NCBI RefSeq assembly: GCF_003261635.1
Contig: NZ_QFXK01000029.1
Span: 479,941-543,940 of the forward strand
From: Kribbella monticola
Lineage (GTDB): Bacteria; Actinomycetota; Actinomycetes; Propionibacteriales; Kribbellaceae
Reading direction: 5' to 3'
Length of the DNA stretch: 64,000 nt
Position 1 is the first letter of the stretch. Each line of letters opens with the position of its first letter. This document shows positions 61,565-64,000 of the stretch, piece after piece. The position numbers and the translations under genes were made by a program. A model generated the notes under the pieces. That model did not search any database and had not been told where the DNA came from. It saw nothing but the letters and a program-made list of their open reading frames with translations.

Positions 61565-62638
61565 ATGACCGACACGACTTCCCCACGTTTCGCCGCCAAG
61601 CCGACCAGCACATCGATGCCCGACTGGTACCCCGAACTGCTCGACTCCGTCGCCTCGCATGTCTCCACCGGCCACCGCCGCGCGATCACCGCCGCCAACA
61701 CCGAGATGCTGACCACTTACTGGTCGATCGGGCAGGAGATCCGCGCCCGCCAGACGCAGCAGGGATGGGGCGCCAAAGTCATCGACCGCCTGTCGGCCGA
61801 TCTCAAGGACCGCTTCCCGACCGCGAAGGGCTACTCGCCTCGCAACCTGCGGAATATGCGTCTGTTCGCAGACGCGTGGCCCAACCCCGCAATTTGGCAA
61901 GCGCCGCTTGCCAAATTGCCCTGGTATCACCATCTCGCGCTGCTGCAGAAGCTCGACAACGCCGAACATCGGCTCTGGTACGCCCAGGCGGCGCTTGAGC
62001 ACGGCTGGAGCAGGGATGTTCTGGCGGTGCAGATCGAGACCGGTTTCCACCGACGAGCCGGTAAGGCTGTCACCAACTTCGCGACGGCGATTCCCGACGA
62101 GGAGTCCGACCTCGCCCAGCAGGCAACTCGGGACCCGTACCTGTTCGACTTTGTCGAAGCGACGGAGAAGATCCGCGAGCGCGAGCTGGAGCAGGGGCTG
62201 ATCGACCACATCGGGAAGTTCTTGCTCGAACTCGGCCAGGGGTTCGCGTTCGTCGGGCGCCAGGTCAGGCTCGAACTCGCCGGCGAAGAATTCTACTGCG
62301 ACCTGCTCTTCTACCACCTGGAGCTTCGGTGCTTCGTGGTGATCGAGCTCAAGGCGGTGCCGTTCGATCCTGCTTTCCTCGGCCAACTGACGCTGTACAC
62401 GGCAGTGGTGGACGACATCCTCGCCAAGAAGGGCGACAAGCCGACCGTCGGCCTGCTGCTCTGTCGCTCCAAGAACAACGTCGTGGCCGAGTACGCACTT
62501 CGCGGCTATCGCGTTCCGCTTGGAGTGTCCGAGTGGGTGACCGCGGCGAACGAATCGCTTCCGGAAGAAGTCGCCTCGGTTCTGCCGAGTGTCGCCGAGT
62601 TGGAGGCCGAGCTTGCTGCCGGACCGGAGCAGCTGTGA
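61565..62638 (+). CDS. YhcG family protein with PDDEXK nuclease (DUF1016)
   Basis: 357 residues. The N-terminal half is the DUF1016 helical region (TYWSIGQEIRARQTQQGWG and GYSPRNLRNMRLFADAW), and the C-terminal part is a PDDEXK nuclease with FYCDLLFYHLELRCFVVIEL then K, the catalytic Asp and Glu-x-Lys. ATG at 61565 is preceded by GAGGG. Proteins of this type (YhcG) are linked to DNA repair and to restriction-type defence islands; here it stands alone after an ABC operon, with no restriction-modification genes in the window. Confidence 0.9.
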   Translation: MTDTTSPRFAAKPTSTSMPDWYPELLDSVASHVSTGHRRAITAANTEMLTTYWSIGQEIRARQTQQGWGAKVIDRLSADLKDRFPTAKGYSPRNLRNMRLFADAWPNPAIWQAPLAKLPWYHHLALLQKLDNAEHRLWYAQAALEHGWSRDVLAVQIETGFHRRAGKAVTNFATAIPDEESDLAQQATRDPYLFDFVEATEKIRERELEQGLIDHIGKFLLELGQGFAFVGRQVRLELAGEEFYCDLLFYHLELRCFVVIELKAVPFDPAFLGQLTLYTAVVDDILAKKGDKPTVGLLLCRSKNNVVAEYALRGYRVPLGVSEWVTAANESLPEEVASVLPSVAELEAELAAGPEQL

Positions 62639-63100
62639 TCAGGTGGTGTGGATTTTGAAGACGGGGACGCCGGGGGCTACGTGGAGGAGGCGGGTGGTGG
62701 GGGAGTCGGCGCGGACGTCGTCGCCGAAGAAGGCGCCTACTTCCCAGGCCCACTTCTTGAGGTAGAGGCGGAGGACGTCGGGCTTGTCTGCGTCGGCGAC
62801 CTCCTCGGCGCGGAACGGCTCGGTCTTGCGGCCGAGGCGGAGGGTGCCCTCGCCGCTGGCGCGGAGGTTGCGGACCCACTGGACGTGACCGCGCGGGGCG
62901 ACGAGGTACCGCTGGCCGTCGACGGTCAGCAGGTTCACCGGCGTACTGCGCCATTCGCCGGACTTGCGGCCGCGGACCGAGAGCACCCGGCTGCCCATCA
63001 GGCTGAGGCCGAGGTTGGTCAGGCCCGCGACCATTTTGTTGAAGACCAGCATGCTGCGCCGGCCCGAGGTCACCACTCGCTTGCTGTTGTACTCCTGCAT
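62639..63100 (-). CDS. F420-dependent nitroreductase/deazaflavin enzyme (DDN family)
   Basis: 153 residues with the deazaflavin-dependent nitroreductase fold: VLSVRGRKSGEWRSTPVNLL and APRGHVQWVRNLRASGEGTL are typical of the family that reduces substrates using F420H2. The physiological substrate is unknown; the mycobacterial member activates nitroimidazoles. Its start at 63100 lies close to palindromic operators shared with the divergent TetR gene. The stop is adjacent to the end of the YhcG gene (1 bp). Confidence 0.9.
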   Translation of the reverse strand: MQEYNSKRVVTSGRRSMLVFNKMVAGLTNLGLSLMGSRVLSVRGRKSGEWRSTPVNLLTVDGQRYLVAPRGHVQWVRNLRASGEGTLRLGRKTEPFRAEEVADADKPDVLRLYLKKWAWEVGAFFGDDVRADSPTTRLLHVAPGVPVFKIHTT

Positions 63101-63122
63101 CTCAGTCGCCTCTCACATGGTC

Positions 63123-63188
63123 GAGAGCGGTGCTCTCTGTTGTGATCAGTGAACAGGACGGCCGACGCGCTGTCAAGAGCAGTGCTCT
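63123..63188. promoter_or_regulatory. Two palindromic operators between the F420-type and TetR genes
   Basis: GAGAGC-GGT-GCTCTC (63123-63137) and AGAGC-AGT-GCTCT (63176-63188) share the core AGAGC-NGT-GCTCT, with centres 52 bp apart (five helical turns). They flank both divergent promoters and are likely bound by the adjacent TetR protein. Confidence 0.75.
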
Positions 63189-63223
63189 CGATTTAGCGCA
63201 GCGCTCGTGGCAGACTCTCCGCC

Positions 63224-63919
63224 ATGAACGCCGGACGCACCGCACGGGACCGAGCCCGCGCCGAGTTGACGCAGGAGATCAAGGACGCCGCACGCCGCCA
63301 GCTCGTGGCCGAAGGCGCCGAGCGGCTCTCCTTGCGCGCGGTCTCCCGCGAACTCGGCATGGTGTCGTCGGCCCTCTATCGCTACTTCCCGAGCCGCGAC
63401 GATCTGCTGACGGCGCTGATCATCGACGCGTACGACGCGCTCGGCGCCGAGGCGGAGAAAGTTGGCCGGCGCGAGCAGGATCCGCGGAGTGCGTGGGTCG
63501 CTGTGTGCCACGCGGTACGGGGCTGGGCCAGGAGCCATCCGCAGGAGTACACGTTGATCTATGGCTCACCGGTCGCTGGGTACAAGGCGCCGCAGACCAC
63601 GATCCAGCCTGCCAGCCGGGTGCCGATCCTGATGATCGGTTTGCTGGCGAAGGCTGAGGAGGCAGGGGCTCTTGCCTCGCCTGAAGGTGCGCGCGAGCCG
63701 TCCGGCGTACTGGCTGAGCAGGTGGCGACGATCGCGGAGTTGGCGCCTGGCGTACCGGCGAAGGTGCTGACCCGGGCGGTGATGGCTTGGGCTCAGCTGT
63801 TCGGGTTGATCAGCTTCGAGTTGTACGGGCAGTTGGTGGGGACGATGGATCCGGCCGACGAGTTCTTCGCGGACGCCATGGAACAACTGGCCGACTTCGT
63901 CGGACTCCACGCCGCCTGA
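63224..63919 (+). CDS. TetR/AcrR family regulator
   Basis: 231 residues. The N-terminal HTH reads AARRQLVAEGAERLSLRAVSR...VSSALYRYFPSRDDLLTALI; the C-terminal domain matches the TetR_C_33-like type seen next to F420 and oxidoreductase genes. ATG start at 63224 (a GACT box precedes it by about 7 nt). It most likely represses the divergent F420-type enzyme gene and itself through two matching palindromes. Confidence 0.92.
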   Translation: MNAGRTARDRARAELTQEIKDAARRQLVAEGAERLSLRAVSRELGMVSSALYRYFPSRDDLLTALIIDAYDALGAEAEKVGRREQDPRSAWVAVCHAVRGWARSHPQEYTLIYGSPVAGYKAPQTTIQPASRVPILMIGLLAKAEEAGALASPEGAREPSGVLAEQVATIAELAPGVPAKVLTRAVMAWAQLFGLISFELYGQLVGTMDPADEFFADAMEQLADFVGLHAA

Positions 63920-63927
63920 GCGACCAG

Positions 63928-63948
63928 CAGCCGGCCGGCGGCCGGCTG
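63928..63948. terminator. Hairpin after the TetR gene
   Basis: CAGCCGGCC (63928-63936) pairs with GGCCGGCTG (63940-63948) around GGC, 9 bp after the TGA. GC-rich, no U tract. Confidence 0.55.
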
Positions 63949-64000
63949 CGGCGGGCTGCGGCGGGCTGCGGCGGGCTGCGGGTGGCGGCGGGCTGCGGGC
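63944..64000. repeat. Ten-base GC-rich tandem repeat at the window edge
   Basis: GGCTGCGGCG is repeated exactly at 63944, 63954 and 63964, then in varied form (GGCTGCGGGT at 63974 and GGCTGCGGGC at 63991). It runs to the end of the window, so full length is unknown. Confidence 0.8.

Overview
The window is GC-rich actinobacterial DNA of roughly 70 percent GC. It has dense genes on both strands, many 1-4 bp start/stop overlaps, GTG and TTG starts, and several genes whose start codon sits 6 nt after a TANNNT -10 box, which suggests leaderless mRNAs. The gene content fits a soil Actinomycetota chromosome: a DUF5926 SEC-C protein, DUF3152, an RsbW-like ATPase, an F420-type enzyme, a PAP2-diacylglycerol kinase fusion and a Cys-ending leader peptide. 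Kribbella or another Nocardioidaceae relative is my guess; I cannot confirm it. I see no rRNA, tRNA, CRISPR array, insertion sequence or prophage.

Layout. 0-15.6 kb: serS with a HAD phosphatase, the PAP2/lipid kinase fusion, a larB-larC pair for nickel pincer cofactor synthesis, a two-gene glycosyltransferase operon, arginine deiminase, a structured RNA candidate, and an alcohol dehydrogenase-like gene broken by one in-frame TAA. 15.6-20.5 kb: an organosulfur operon (flavin reductase, sulfonate-type ABC transporter, FMN monooxygenase) behind a 39-codon leader peptide. 20.6-24 kb: a sigma factor overlapping a DNA alkyltransferase gene, a methyltransferase, and an NCS1 permease under a TPP riboswitch (CytX-like). 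24-31.4 kb: hydrolase, membrane proteins, DUF3152, a divergent AAA ATPase / RelA-SpoT pair with repeated operator-like boxes, an ArsR-type regulator and an MFS pump. 31.4-43.3 kb: a 1298-residue secreted subtilase, a divergent HTH regulator, a two-subunit ABC exporter with complementary degenerate ATPase motifs, an S9 peptidase, an LD-carboxypeptidase and a GrpB protein. 43.3-53.3 kb: a secreted phosphodiester glycosidase/metallophosphoesterase, rhodanese, an MFS/TetR pair, a DNA glycosylase, a 47-aa protein, a GlxA regulator, a GNAT enzyme with a six-base microsatellite, and a DUF3800-like protein. 53.4-64 kb: a DrrAB-type ABC exporter with a PadR regulator and a clear palindrome, GNAT, adenosine deaminase, a second two-subunit ABC exporter, a solitary YhcG-type nuclease, and an F420-type enzyme divergent from a TetR gene with two palindromic operators.

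Most of the window is ordinary chromosome. The points most worth following are the complementary degeneration of the 36.5-40 kb ABC pair, the AAA/RelA-SpoT divergent unit, the degenerate PAP2 domain fused to an intact lipid kinase, the nonsense-interrupted dehydrogenase, the independent RNA candidate near 11.75 kb, and a set of palindromic operators that tie individual regulators to their targets.
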